Below, piece after piece: positions 15,660 through 24,045 of a stretch of DNA of 60,967 nt. The notes below the pieces were generated by a model, which did not search any database, was not told the DNA's origin, and saw only the letters and a list, made by a program, of their open reading frames with translations. The stretch is from a candidate division FCPU426 bacterium. GTDB lineage: Bacteria > Oederibacteriota > Muellerivitia > Muellerivitales > DAHXKG01. The translations under genes were made by a program, and so were the position numbers. The DNA lies in contig DAHXKG010000011.1 in NCBI GenBank assembly GCA_027366525.1, positions 1 to 60,967 on the forward strand, in the 5' to 3' direction. Positions within the stretch are counted from its first letter, which is position 1. Each line of letters opens with the position of its first letter.

Positions 15660-16205
15660 TTATTTAGAACTCACTTCAATGAATTTGGGTCGGGTGTTAC
15701 AGCACTCTATTATCTTATAATGCCTGACGATTTTATGAACAATTGTATTTAATGAAATGGCCGCATTCACTGTATAAGCATTGATAGGTTCTTCCAATAT
15801 TTCAAACTGACTATCCATTAACTTGGAGTTAAAAAATTTATGTTGTCTGTTTTTTAAACGTTCCGCAATCAAATTTCTCGACGCTTTCAAATAAATAAAA
15901 TCAACGCGTTCAAAATCAACCTGAAGAGCCTTGCGATACTTTTCTTTTAAAGCAGAGCAAGACAGTATCATATTTTGGTTATTCCGCAAGTGCTTTTGGA
16001 TTAGAGCTCGAAGCTTTTTTAACCACGGTTGACGATCACCGTCTTCGAGAGGAATACCTCGTTTCATCTTTTGAATACTTTTCAATGCATGAAATTTATC
16101 GGCATCATAAAACTTATATTTTGTTTTTTGAGCCAATAATCGACCCACACTAGTTTTTCCACTCGCAGCCACACCCACAATTATAAAAATTCGAGATGTA
16201 ATCAT
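15660..16205 (-). CDS. gntK: Gluconokinase (GntK family)
   Basis: It phosphorylates gluconate to 6-phosphogluconate with ATP. Walker A is G-V-A-A-S-G-K-T at 11-18 (most relatives have G-V-S-G-S-G-K-S/T). Diagnostic family motifs follow: D-A-D-x-F-H, K-M-x-x-G-I-P-L-E-D-x-D-R-Q-P-W-L, C-S-A-L-K-x-x-Y-R and S-Q-F-E-I-L-E-E-P. Length 181 aa is close to the usual ~175. The C-terminal ~20 residues are unusual. No gluconate transporter is adjacent. Confidence 0.88.
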   Translation of the reverse strand: MITSRIFIIVGVAASGKTSVGRLLAQKTKYKFYDADKFHALKSIQKMKRGIPLEDGDRQPWLKKLRALIQKHLRNNQNMILSCSALKEKYRKALQVDFERVDFIYLKASRNLIAERLKNRQHKFFNSKLMDSQFEILEEPINAYTVNAAISLNTIVHKIVRHYKIIECCNTRPKFIEVSSK

Positions 16206-16224
16206 ATTGGCTAGACTAAGAAAT

Positions 16225-17571
16225 TCACTTTCCTATCCTTAAATAAGTTGATGGATGAAATTTTTGTCTGTACATGCGATATCTTAAATAATAGCCTGAT
16301 ACCTTTTTAATAAATTGGAATGCAGAAGTATTCGGGAAAACATGGATGCGTCGAATTTCAAATAAATCTTGCGTGAATTTAAATGGGCCGCTATCCACTG
16401 CAACCCCAAAATAAAAACCGCTTTTTTTAACATAATTTTTTATTTTTTCATTTAAATTCCCATAGGGATATGCAAAAGAATAAATTGATTTTTGAACAAG
16501 ATTTTCAATATGGTTCTTTGAATTACTGATTTCTGTTTTAATTTTTTGAAACGATTGATCTGGCAATGAGCAATGCGTCATTGAATGAGCTCCAAACTCG
16601 ACAAATTCACTTTTAGACATTTTCAAAATTTGATTTTTTTTTAACAGTTTATATTCACATTCACCTTTTGGAATATCCCAAAAATTTTTTCTAATATTAA
16701 AATTGCCCAAAATATAAACAACCGCTTTCATTTGATATTTTTCGAGCAATGGTAAAAGATACCTATAATGATTTTCATATCCATCATCAAATGTCAGTAT
16801 GACTGACCTGGGAGAAACATTTTTTGAAAACAAATCACTAAATGTAATTGTTTCTTTTTTCAAAAATTTTAAAATTTTCAATTGTTCTTCTAATTTTGAG
16901 ACAGTAATATTCAGATGGAACTTTGAAAATTCAGGTTGCGTTGCAAAGACTTGATGGTACATCAATACAGGAAGTTCTTTAATTTTTTTTAAATTATTTT
17001 CAAAAATAGTCTGATTATAAAGATGCTCGATTTTTTCTTCTACATTCTGACTATTATATTCACTTTTTAAAAGCTTATATCCATTACTTATAATATTGGT
17101 TCGTAATTTAAATTTTTTTAAACAGCGAATAATATCCTCCGCCATTAAATCCCAATCAAAATACTCTTTGTCGTCACAATCTCCAAAATTTGTTTGTTGA
17201 GCCGTCAAAATGGATTTTTCCAATAAAGGCCCTATATAACGACATTCACCAATGGCAATAACAGGTTTTTTCAATTTTAATGCTTCTAATATCACACGAC
17301 CCGATCCAATAATTAAGTCTGCTTTTTGGTAATATGGCGTTATATCTCGTTGAAAACCTAAAAATTGTATCCAAGAATATTTTTTGGCTAAATTTAAGTG
17401 TGTGTCTAAAACTGGAGCCCCGACAACTTGAAATTGTATATGCGGAATTTTTTGAACAACTAAGGGACCCGTTTTCTGCAAAATATTAAGAATCACATCG
17501 TTTTTGGGACCGGAAAGTCTGCCCGCAATTAAAATTTGATATTTAGATTTTAATCCCATTTCGAATGACAA
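16225..17571 (-). CDS. Glycosyltransferase C-terminal half fused to polysaccharide deacetylase
   Basis: Residues ~8-200 match the nucleotide-sugar-binding C-terminal half of a GT4/GT-B glycosyltransferase (I-L-I-A-G-R-L-S-G-P-K-N, F-L-G-F-Q-R-D-I, Y-Y-Q-K-A-D-L-I-I-G-S-G-R-V-I-L-E-A). Residues ~205-430 form a NodB/CE4 deacetylase (L-M-Y-H, I-L-T-F-D-D-G-Y, G-A-H-S-M-T-H, F-A-Y-P-Y-G). The T-F-D-D and H-S-x-x-H motifs supply the metal ligands. The matching N-terminal GT half lies in another frame upstream with a 29-nt overlap (17543-17571), so this is the 3' part of a split gene. The only starts at its head are TTG 17571 and an internal ATG. It probably makes or trims an envelope polysaccharide. 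Confidence 0.8.
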   Translation of the reverse strand: MSFEMGLKSKYQILIAGRLSGPKNDVILNILQKTGPLVVQKIPHIQFQVVGAPVLDTHLNLAKKYSWIQFLGFQRDITPYYQKADLIIGSGRVILEALKLKKPVIAIGECRYIGPLLEKSILTAQQTNFGDCDDKEYFDWDLMAEDIIRCLKKFKLRTNIISNGYKLLKSEYNSQNVEEKIEHLYNQTIFENNLKKIKELPVLMYHQVFATQPEFSKFHLNITVSKLEEQLKILKFLKKETITFSDLFSKNVSPRSVILTFDDGYENHYRYLLPLLEKYQMKAVVYILGNFNIRKNFWDIPKGECEYKLLKKNQILKMSKSEFVEFGAHSMTHCSLPDQSFQKIKTEISNSKNHIENLVQKSIYSFAYPYGNLNEKIKNYVKKSGFYFGVAVDSGPFKFTQDLFEIRRIHVFPNTSAFQFIKKVSGYYLRYRMYRQKFHPSTYLRIGK

Positions 17572-18019
17572 ATACGTGTTCCTTTTTATAATATTTGGTA
17601 AACTTCAGTAGTTGATCTTTAATATTCTCACAAACGGCAATACAATTGGTTCCATAGACATTAAAATTTGAAAATGAGTAATGGATATGTTGACGACCAT
17701 GAATGGATGAAAGATAGGCTACTCGCGTTAATTGGGTTGCCCAAAAACAAACCCAGCTTGCTGCACGAGAATGCGCATGGACAATATCGATTTTTTCATT
17801 TTTAATGAATTTAACAACCTGATAAACATTCTTAAGTCGTTGAATCCAGTTTCTTTTAAAAATGGGTACAGAATAAACCGTTGCCTTCGTTTGCGGAGTA
17901 AAATGTCCTGCAATTACAAAAACCCGATGCCCTCTTTTAAGTTGATATTCAATTAATAAAGCTGTTGATGTTTCCGCACCAGTTAAAAAATCACCGCTTA
18001 ATACATGTAAGATTTTCAT
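17543..18019 (-). CDS. Glycosyltransferase family 4 N-terminal half
   Basis: 158 residues with the GT-B acceptor-domain pattern: H-V-L-S-G-D-F-L-T-G-A-E near the start, H-R-V-F-V-I-A, I-V-H-A-H-S-R-A-A and the hinge V-F-V-I-R-N-G-I. It stops just after the hinge, where an intact enzyme would continue into the donor-binding half, which is found immediately downstream in the +1 frame. Skipping one A in the AAAA run at about 17556-17559 would join N-G-I-K to S-K-Y-Q-I-L-I-A-G-R-L. So this is either a frameshifted GT-CE4 fusion, a sequencing error in a homopolymer, or a programmed frameshift. Confidence 0.75.
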   Translation of the reverse strand: MKILHVLSGDFLTGAETSTALLIEYQLKRGHRVFVIAGHFTPQTKATVYSVPIFKRNWIQRLKNVYQVVKFIKNEKIDIVHAHSRAASWVCFWATQLTRVAYLSSIHGRQHIHYSFSNFNVYGTNCIAVCENIKDQLLKFTKYYKKEHVFVIRNGIKI

Positions 18020-18096
18020 TTTATTTTCAAATAAAGCGTTTACCCCAAAAGATTCCAGAACGGTTGAATTTCATGAAATCTTTTAGGGATAAAAAC

Positions 18097-18441
18097 TCAT
18101 TTAACAACTAAAAAATTCACACCTTTTGTTTTATATACTTCACCCTTAATTGTTATCATTTTTCCCGCTTTGGAAATAAGTGCTGTACGAATCGGTTGAA
18201 AATTTTTATTCACTGGGATATATAAGTTACCATGGCTATCGCGCAATAATAATACGCTTCCACTTTTCAAGCATTTCAAAGCACATGCGCTATTTTTTAC
18301 TCCATGATTTCCAGTGGTCACATCACATCGAGCATCAACCACCTGACACTTCAAAGCAATTGTTTTAAGGGGCTTCGCATGAACAATAGAAATCCACGCT
18401 GAAATTCCCACTAGTCCGACCAAAACTAAAATTTTTTTCAT
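18097..18441 (-). CDS. Small secreted Cys-containing protein
   Basis: A 114-residue protein with a clear signal peptide (residues 1-22, ending in V-H-A). The mature part contains a G-N-H-G-V-K-N-S-A-C-A-L-K-C-L-K-S-G motif, then a beta-rich segment with L-Y-I-P-V and a final strand pair (I-T-I-K-G-E-V-Y). This pattern (H-x-x-x-x-x-C-A-x-x-C-x-x-x-G plus a small OB-like tail) recurs in periplasmic proteins of unknown function in many Gram-negative bacteria. Four Cys could form disulfides or hold metal. It lies between the glycosyltransferase gene and tRNA-Lys with no obvious partner. Confidence 0.65.
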   Translation of the reverse strand: MKKILVLVGLVGISAWISIVHAKPLKTIALKCQVVDARCDVTTGNHGVKNSACALKCLKSGSVLLLRDSHGNLYIPVNKNFQPIRTALISKAGKMITIKGEVYKTKGVNFLVVK

Positions 18442-18501
18442 GTCTATTCTCCTCTATGACTTGAAATCATTTCAAATTACTCAATCTACTACAAAGATTC
18501 T

Positions 18502-18577
18502 TGGTGAGTCGTCCGGGAATCGAACCCGGGACACCCACATTAAAAGTGTGGTGCTCTACCAACTGAGCTAACGACTC
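18502..18577 (-). tRNA. tRNA-Lys (anticodon TTT)
   Basis: Acceptor stem GAGTCGT (18571-18577) pairs with ACGACTC (18506-18512). The anticodon loop CTTTTAA gives TTT. D-arm AGCTCAGTTGGTAGAGC and T-arm GGGTTCGATTCCC are standard, and CCA is encoded. It lies 27 nt downstream of purA and may be cotranscribed with it. Confidence 0.97.
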
Positions 18578-18604
18578 ACCCAAAATCCTAAGGGTTTATT
18601 TATA

Positions 18605-19924
18605 TCAAATTTTCAAAAATATTGAAGCAGTATTTTTGAAAATTTGTTTTCGATCCTGACCTACTGAAACCCATATAATAGGGACTTGAACTGCTTTTTC
18701 AATAAATTGAATGTATTTTTTAATCTGAGTTGGTAATTCCAATGCAGAAGTGATTTTAGTAATGTCACTAGACCATCCCTCAAAACGCCTATACACGGGT
18801 CGACATTGGGATAATACAGTTAGACTGGAAGGCATTTCTGTAATTAAATTTCCCTGATACTGATACGCCACACATACATCCACATATTCAAATGAACTCA
18901 ATACATCTATCTTAGTCAGCAACAATCCGCTAAATCCATTCACATAGCATGCATATTTCAAAGCAACCAAATCCAACCATCCACATCTTCTTGGGCGGCC
19001 TGTTGTAGCCCCAAACTCTGCACCTTTTTCGCGTAAAATTGCGTCAAGAGGAGCACCCATTTCCGTTGGAAATGGTCCTTCGCCCACCCGAGTGGTATAT
19101 GCCTTTGTAACCCCATATACATCATTAAACCATTTTGGGCCAATCCCTAATCCAGTACATGCCCCCCCCACGCTTGCATTTGATGATGTAACATAGGGAT
19201 AAGTTCCAAAATCGATATCTAACAAAGTACCTTGTGCCCCTTCTGCTAATAAATTTTTTCCCATGGACAATTTTTTTTCTAAAAAATACGGCATATTTCT
19301 AACCATTAATTTTATTTTTTTAGTTATCCGAAGGTGATCGTGAATTGTTTTTTCAACATCAATTGGAGATTTTTGAAAATATTTTCTCAACAAAAAATTT
19401 TTTTCCTTAACAACTGAATAAAGTTTTTTTCTAAAATAGCTAGGTTCAAATAAATCAATCATGCGGATCCCTGTTCTTCCCATCTTATCCATATAAGCAG
19501 GTCCAATCCCTCGGTTGGTAGTACCTATTTTGGATCCCCCTTTCTGATTTTCGCGTGCTTGATCTAATAATCGGTGATATGGCAGTAATATATGTGTTCG
19601 ATCACTTATTATTAGCTGATTAAACACATCCACTCCACAATTTTCCAAATACTCAATCTCGGTCATCAGTTCAATCAAATCCAATACAACTCCATTACCA
19701 ATAATACAAATTTTATTTTTTCGAAGAATGCCGGATGGGATTTGATGAAAAACAATTTTTTTATTCTGTGTAACTACGGTATGACCTGCATTGCTCCCAC
19801 CCTGATATCTAGCAATTAAATCAACCTGCTCACTCAAGACATCTACCATCTTTGCTTTACCTTCATCACCCCATTGAGCACCAATAATGATAAAATTCTT
19901 TTTTTTGTTTTTAAATGAGACCAA
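18605..19924 (-). CDS. purA: Adenylosuccinate synthetase
   Basis: PurA joins IMP and aspartate with GTP in AMP synthesis. The 439-residue protein has W-G-D-E-G-K-A-K (usual G-D-E-G-K-G-K), Y-Q-G-G-S-N-A-G-H-T-V (usual second His-type motif), I-P-S-G-I-L, G-T-T-N-R-G-I-G-P-A-Y, T-T-G-R-P-R-R-C-G-W-L-D and a typical C-terminus. The Ala in the P-loop motif and Ser before N-A-G-H also occur in a minority PurA group, so activity is expected. The start is TTG. It is last in the topA-argB-nrdR-DUF1015-cysM-mec-purA run. Confidence 0.95.
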   Translation of the reverse strand: MVSFKNKKKNFIIIGAQWGDEGKAKMVDVLSEQVDLIARYQGGSNAGHTVVTQNKKIVFHQIPSGILRKNKICIIGNGVVLDLIELMTEIEYLENCGVDVFNQLIISDRTHILLPYHRLLDQARENQKGGSKIGTTNRGIGPAYMDKMGRTGIRMIDLFEPSYFRKKLYSVVKEKNFLLRKYFQKSPIDVEKTIHDHLRITKKIKLMVRNMPYFLEKKLSMGKNLLAEGAQGTLLDIDFGTYPYVTSSNASVGGACTGLGIGPKWFNDVYGVTKAYTTRVGEGPFPTEMGAPLDAILREKGAEFGATTGRPRRCGWLDLVALKYACYVNGFSGLLLTKIDVLSSFEYVDVCVAYQYQGNLITEMPSSLTVLSQCRPVYRRFEGWSSDITKITSALELPTQIKKYIQFIEKAVQVPIIWVSVGQDRKQIFKNTASIFLKI

Positions 19925-19973
19925 TTTTTTATCCTAATTTTTATTTTTATCTTCTATTGCCAACAAATTCATT

Positions 19974-20408
19974 TCAAACATTTTCAGTTAATGTAATATC
20001 AATTTTTTCTTCTTGAAACTGCATTGTCTTTTCATTTAATACCCATGATTTCATTGAAAAAAATTTTTGATTTTGAATTGACATTATAACATAAGAAAAT
20101 TCTGGCCAAGCTGCTTGACGATCGGTTTCAGAGGCCATATCCGGATGATCGGGATGCGAATGAAAAATACCCAAAACTTGCATATGATTTTTTGCAGCAA
20201 GCTGCTCTCCATTTATATAATCTTTCCCATCCATCTCATATCTTGTTTCAGGTTTAAGCTTATTTAAATTTTTACACTCAAATATTTTTTCAACCACCTT
20301 ATACTCTTTAACTGTGCCAATTAATAACCCACATATTTCAAAAGGATACCCTTTAATTCCAATTTCTATCATTTGATCGCATGTCACTTGGTCAATAAAC
20401 TTAATCAT
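19974..20408 (-). CDS. JAMM/M67-family metalloprotease (Mec-like)
   Basis: A 144-residue single-domain JAMM protease. The catalytic glutamate is E24 (P-F-E-I-C-G) and the metal motif H-S-H-P-D-H-P-D-M-A-S-E-T-D (H83, H85, S93, D96) is complete. Bacterial single-domain relatives such as Mycobacterium Mec cut cysteine or other adducts from the C-terminal Gly-Gly of a sulfur-carrier protein (CysO/ThiS-like). Here it lies 11 nt after a cysM-type gene, the same pairing, so release of cysteine from a carrier is the likely role. No carrier gene is in the window. Confidence 0.88.
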   Translation of the reverse strand: MIKFIDQVTCDQMIEIGIKGYPFEICGLLIGTVKEYKVVEKIFECKNLNKLKPETRYEMDGKDYINGEQLAAKNHMQVLGIFHSHPDHPDMASETDRQAAWPEFSYVIMSIQNQKFFSMKSWVLNEKTMQFQEEKIDITLTENV

Positions 20409-20419
20409 TTAATTCTCAC

Positions 20420-21319
20420 CTATTCCCAAACCCGATTTGATAAATATTTGTCTCCAGAATCTGGAAATATTGTTACTATACATCCTTTTTGAATTTCATT
20501 GGAAAGCTGTGCACAACCAGCTAATGCACCACCACTAGAAAGACCCGCAAGAATTCCCTCACTTTTAGCTAACAATTTAATCATTTCATAACTTTCATCG
20601 GTATCAATAGAAATTTTTCTATCATACATTTTTTCATTATAAATTCCTGGTACGATTGATGAAGCCATATGTTTTAATCCCTCTAATCCATGAAATGGTT
20701 CCGTGGGTTCCAAAGCAACTATTTGAATCCAAGGAAATAGTTCTTTCAATCGTTTCCCAGTTCCAATCAAGGTACCGCTTGTCCCAATACCAGCAACAAA
20801 ATGAGTGGCTCTGTCGCCAATTTTTTGAGCAATTTCTTCCGCCGTAGTTAAATAATGTGCTTGAGGGTTCTCTACATTATTATATTGATCAGGGACAAAA
20901 TATTTATCTGGATTTTCTTGATATATTTTTTTGGCCAATACTATTGCCCCATCGGAACCATCCATTGGACTTGAAAAATGGACTTCCGCTTTAAAAGCCT
21001 GTAATATTTTCTTCCGCTCATCACTAACATTCATGGGAACAGCTAAAATCACCTTGTAACCCAAAGCAGCGCCAATCATGGCATACGCAATGCCAGTATT
21101 GCCTGAAGTTGCATCTAATATTGCCTTATCACGAGTTAAATGTCCAGATGCAATGCCCGATAATATCATTTTTAAAGCGGGCCGATCTTTCACAGACCCA
21201 CCGGGATTGAACGATTCCAATTTTGCATAAATTTCGACCTTGGGATTAAATCGAGTTTCAAGTTTTATCAGTGGTGTATTACCGATGAGTTCAGTAACAT
21301 TGTCGTATATACGATTCAA
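20420..21319 (-). CDS. cysM: Cysteine synthase, CysM-type PLP enzyme
   Basis: A 299-residue fold-type II PLP enzyme. The Schiff-base lysine is K44 in N-P-G-G-S-V-K-D-R; the phosphate/substrate loop T-S-G-N-T-G is at 71-76; G-I-G-T-S-G-T-L-I-G binds the PLP phosphate. The G-L-E-G-L-K-H-M...I-V-P-G-I-Y segment and the C-terminus ending in V-W-E resemble CysM-type enzymes that use O-phosphoserine and a thiocarboxylated carrier, unlike CysK. TTG start with AAAGGA upstream. It sits between a DUF1015 gene and the JAMM protease. The substrate assignment is inference from context. Confidence 0.88.
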   Translation of the reverse strand: MNRIYDNVTELIGNTPLIKLETRFNPKVEIYAKLESFNPGGSVKDRPALKMILSGIASGHLTRDKAILDATSGNTGIAYAMIGAALGYKVILAVPMNVSDERKKILQAFKAEVHFSSPMDGSDGAIVLAKKIYQENPDKYFVPDQYNNVENPQAHYLTTAEEIAQKIGDRATHFVAGIGTSGTLIGTGKRLKELFPWIQIVALEPTEPFHGLEGLKHMASSIVPGIYNEKMYDRKISIDTDESYEMIKLLAKSEGILAGLSSGGALAGCAQLSNEIQKGCIVTIFPDSGDKYLSNRVWE

Positions 21320-21340
21320 ATTTAATCCTTTATATTTTGA

Positions 21341-22648
21341 TTAAAATGAATTCAAATCATTAAAAAGCAATCCGGTTATCAATTTTGGATAAAAAAATGT
21401 TGATTTTTGAGGCATTTTTTCACCTAGCATTGCAATTTCTTTTAATTGACTTAATTTCACGGGATTTAAAAAAAAGGCTAATGGCGTCTTTTTTTGTTTC
21501 AATTGTACAAGAACATCCTGAAAGTCACTAGTAAAGCGAAGACTGTGTTCAATATCAGAACTATCAATTCCCAATATTGGAGATAAAATCAAATTTTGCA
21601 ATAATGTTACATCGAGTTTTTTTTGTGCGCTAGAAATATTAGACAAACATTCTGATGTTATTTTTTCATAAAATTTTAAAATATAAATTCTTTTTCCATT
21701 AAAAGAAAAACCAATTGCCGGACTTTTTATTCCACACTCATGCAATTTTTTTTCAACTTGAACATAATTTTTGACAGGATACGTTTCAATTGATCCTAGT
21801 TTTTGTAATTGAAACAGGATGTTTGATGAATCGATTTTGTGATTTTTTAAAACCATACGATGCGTCGGCAATACAAGCAATCCTGGATCTTTCATTGAAA
21901 CAAACATCATCATCGTATAATCATAAGGTCTCTGACCATGAACATGGCTATCTCGTTTAGAACGAAATATTTGATAATTTTTTGCAGTTTCATAACGGTG
22001 ATGTCCATCTGCAATAAAAAGAGTCTCTCTTTTCATTAATAATTGGAGCTTTTTTATAATCCTCCTATCGGAAACTTTCCAAATTTGATTTAAAGTTTCT
22101 TTTGGAAAATAAGCTTTCATATCTGGTTTTTTATTTTCAATACATGAACTTAAAAAGCCAGAAATATTGTGATCATCATTATATAATGAAAAAATTGAGC
22201 TGAAATTTGCCTTGCACGATTTCATCAATTTAAGACGATCGGCTTTAGGACCTTCTAATGTGCGTTCGTGTGCCAATACTTGATCATGGTTTGAATTTAT
22301 GAGCGGCAGAAGTACTGTTGAAATAAATCCTGTTCTACTTATTTTTTCATTGCGAAAATTGAATGTTTGTCGATATATATATATCGATTTTTCTACATCA
22401 CGAGTGAGTATTTTGTTTTTTATCCAATTTGAAAATGTTTTTTTAGCATTTTGATAATCGTGAGGATGATGGTGTTCATAACTTGGATTCCCCAAAATAA
22501 GTCGAATCACATTATATGGATTTGATCGTTCATATTTTTTTTTATCGGAAACAGAAATCACATCGTATGGTGGCGTTAACAGTTGATCTAACTGAAAATT
22601 TTTATTTAACGCATAATGCAAAGCACGAAATGGAAAAATTTTAGCCAC
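21341..22648 (-). CDS. DUF1015 family protein
   Basis: A 435-residue DUF1015 protein: T-P-P-Y-D-V-I near the N-terminus, H-E-R-T-L-E-G-P-K-A-D-R-L in the middle and the signature A-D-G-H-H-R-Y-E-T-A. The family lacks a settled biochemical role; from memory it has been tied to serine or phosphoserine metabolism and proposed to be related to free-serine kinases. Its place 21 nt before cysM and mec fits a supplier of O-phosphoserine. GTG start. Length is typical. Confidence 0.8.
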   Translation of the reverse strand: MAKIFPFRALHYALNKNFQLDQLLTPPYDVISVSDKKKYERSNPYNVIRLILGNPSYEHHHPHDYQNAKKTFSNWIKNKILTRDVEKSIYIYRQTFNFRNEKISRTGFISTVLLPLINSNHDQVLAHERTLEGPKADRLKLMKSCKANFSSIFSLYNDDHNISGFLSSCIENKKPDMKAYFPKETLNQIWKVSDRRIIKKLQLLMKRETLFIADGHHRYETAKNYQIFRSKRDSHVHGQRPYDYTMMMFVSMKDPGLLVLPTHRMVLKNHKIDSSNILFQLQKLGSIETYPVKNYVQVEKKLHECGIKSPAIGFSFNGKRIYILKFYEKITSECLSNISSAQKKLDVTLLQNLILSPILGIDSSDIEHSLRFTSDFQDVLVQLKQKKTPLAFFLNPVKLSQLKEIAMLGEKMPQKSTFFYPKLITGLLFNDLNSF

Positions 22649-22665
22649 AGGTTAAAGTCCTTTGT

Positions 22666-23124
22666 TTAATTTTTTCGACTCATCAGTTTTTTTACTTCAT
22701 CCATAAAGGCGCCAATATCTTTAAATTGTCGGTAAACACTTGCAAATCTTACATAAGCCACATCATCTAAGTTCCGCAAATAGCTGCTCACCATTTCTCC
22801 AATTTCGGTTGAATGAATTTCTTTGAGTGATTTTTCCATTAGTTTGTTTTCAATTTCATCCACGAGTGATTCTATTTTTTCTGATGAAATAGGTCGTTTC
22901 TCCGCCGCTTTCCGAATCCCAGCGATAATTTTCAAACGGTCAAAAGATTCTCGCCGAGAATCTCGCTTAACCACGACTGGCATAATATCTTCAATTTGCT
23001 CATATGTCGTAAATCGTTTTTGACAATTCAGGCAGGCCCTCCGACGTCGGATGGCAACTCCACCTTTACTGGGTCGAGAATCAATAACCTTATCATTTAA
23101 ATAACCGCAAAAGGGACACTTCAC
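22666..23124 (-). CDS. nrdR: Transcriptional repressor NrdR
   Basis: NrdR represses ribonucleotide-reductase genes in response to (d)ATP. The N-terminal zinc ribbon C-P-F-C-G-Y...C-L-N-C-Q-K-R-F-T-T-Y-E and the ATP-cone domain (V-V-K-R-D-S-R-R-E-S-F-D-R-x-K-I) are complete; 152 aa is the usual size. GTG start. It follows argB by 24 nt. No NrdR box or nrd gene was noticed in the window. Confidence 0.96.
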   Translation of the reverse strand: MKCPFCGYLNDKVIDSRPSKGGVAIRRRRACLNCQKRFTTYEQIEDIMPVVVKRDSRRESFDRLKIIAGIRKAAEKRPISSEKIESLVDEIENKLMEKSLKEIHSTEIGEMVSSYLRNLDDVAYVRFASVYRQFKDIGAFMDEVKKLMSRKN

Positions 23125-23148
23125 ATTTTTCTCACTTAATCGTAGTAT

Positions 23149-24030
23149 TTAATGAATAATCTGAGTGCCAATTCCATCAGGCGTAAACATTTCTAACAAT
23201 AATGCGTGCGAAACTCGCCCATCAATTATATGGGTTTTTTGAACCCCTGATTGAAGTGCATAAACACATGATTCCACTTTTGGTATCATTCCACCGGTAA
23301 TTATTTTATTTTTTATCATCATTTTCAATTCATTTAAGCGTATAGTTGAAATGAGTGTAGGTTGTTGTTTAATCCGCTTTTGAATGCCGGGAACATCGGT
23401 TAAAAAAATCAACTTTTGGGCCTTAAGTGCTGCCGCAATATGTCCCGCAACCTCATCAGCATTAATATTATAGGTATCTCCGGTTTTACTCATACCGATT
23501 GGAGCAACCACCGGAATAAATTTTTCTTGCAAAAGCTTTTCTAAAATTTCAGAATTAACGCTACTAACTTTTCCAACCCAACCAAGATCTCGAGATTTTC
23601 GTTTTGAAACCTTTTCAGCTAATAATAAACTGCCATCTTTTCCTGAGAGTCCAATAGCTGAAGCTCCCAGTTTATTTAAAACTAAAACTATCTCTTTATT
23701 GATTTTCCCGCTTAAAACCATTTCAACAATTTCCATAGTTTTCTTATCTGTAATCCTCAATCCATCAATGAATTTTGAAACAATGCCCAGACGTGTTAAA
23801 AAATCCGAAATATCTTTGCCACCACCATGAACAATAATCGGTTTCAGTCCCACATATTTTAGTAAAACGATATCACGCAAAGTGGACTCAAGTTCTTGAT
23901 TTCCAGATCGTGTGCTCCCACCGTATTTAATTACCACAATAGAACCATACCATTGCTTAATATATGGCAGTGCTTCTACTAAGGTTTCAGCTTTTAAAAT
24001 TAAATCGTGCATGTTTTTATTCAATCTCAT
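23149..24030 (-). CDS. argB: Acetylglutamate kinase
   Basis: ArgB phosphorylates N-acetylglutamate in arginine synthesis. The amino-acid-kinase fold shows V-I-K-Y-G-G-S, I-V-H-G-G-G-K-D-I, L-R-I-T-D, N-I-N-A-D-E-V-A and G-G-M-I-P-K-V. Length is 293 aa. Many arginine-sensitive enzymes carry an N-terminal extension, and the first ~20 residues (L-I-L-K-A-E-T-L-V-E-A-L-P-Y-I) look like that helix. It lies between topA and nrdR, not in an arginine cluster. Confidence 0.95.
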   Translation of the reverse strand: MRLNKNMHDLILKAETLVEALPYIKQWYGSIVVIKYGGSTRSGNQELESTLRDIVLLKYVGLKPIIVHGGGKDISDFLTRLGIVSKFIDGLRITDKKTMEIVEMVLSGKINKEIVLVLNKLGASAIGLSGKDGSLLLAEKVSKRKSRDLGWVGKVSSVNSEILEKLLQEKFIPVVAPIGMSKTGDTYNINADEVAGHIAAALKAQKLIFLTDVPGIQKRIKQQPTLISTIRLNELKMMIKNKIITGGMIPKVESCVYALQSGVQKTHIIDGRVSHALLLEMFTPDGIGTQIIH

Positions 24031-24045
24031 TGTAAATTAGTTATA

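Noticed and set aside
22370-22390. ATATATAT run in the DUF1015 gene as a possible origin or promoter element
   Set aside because: It lies inside conserved coding sequence and has no associated DnaA-box cluster.
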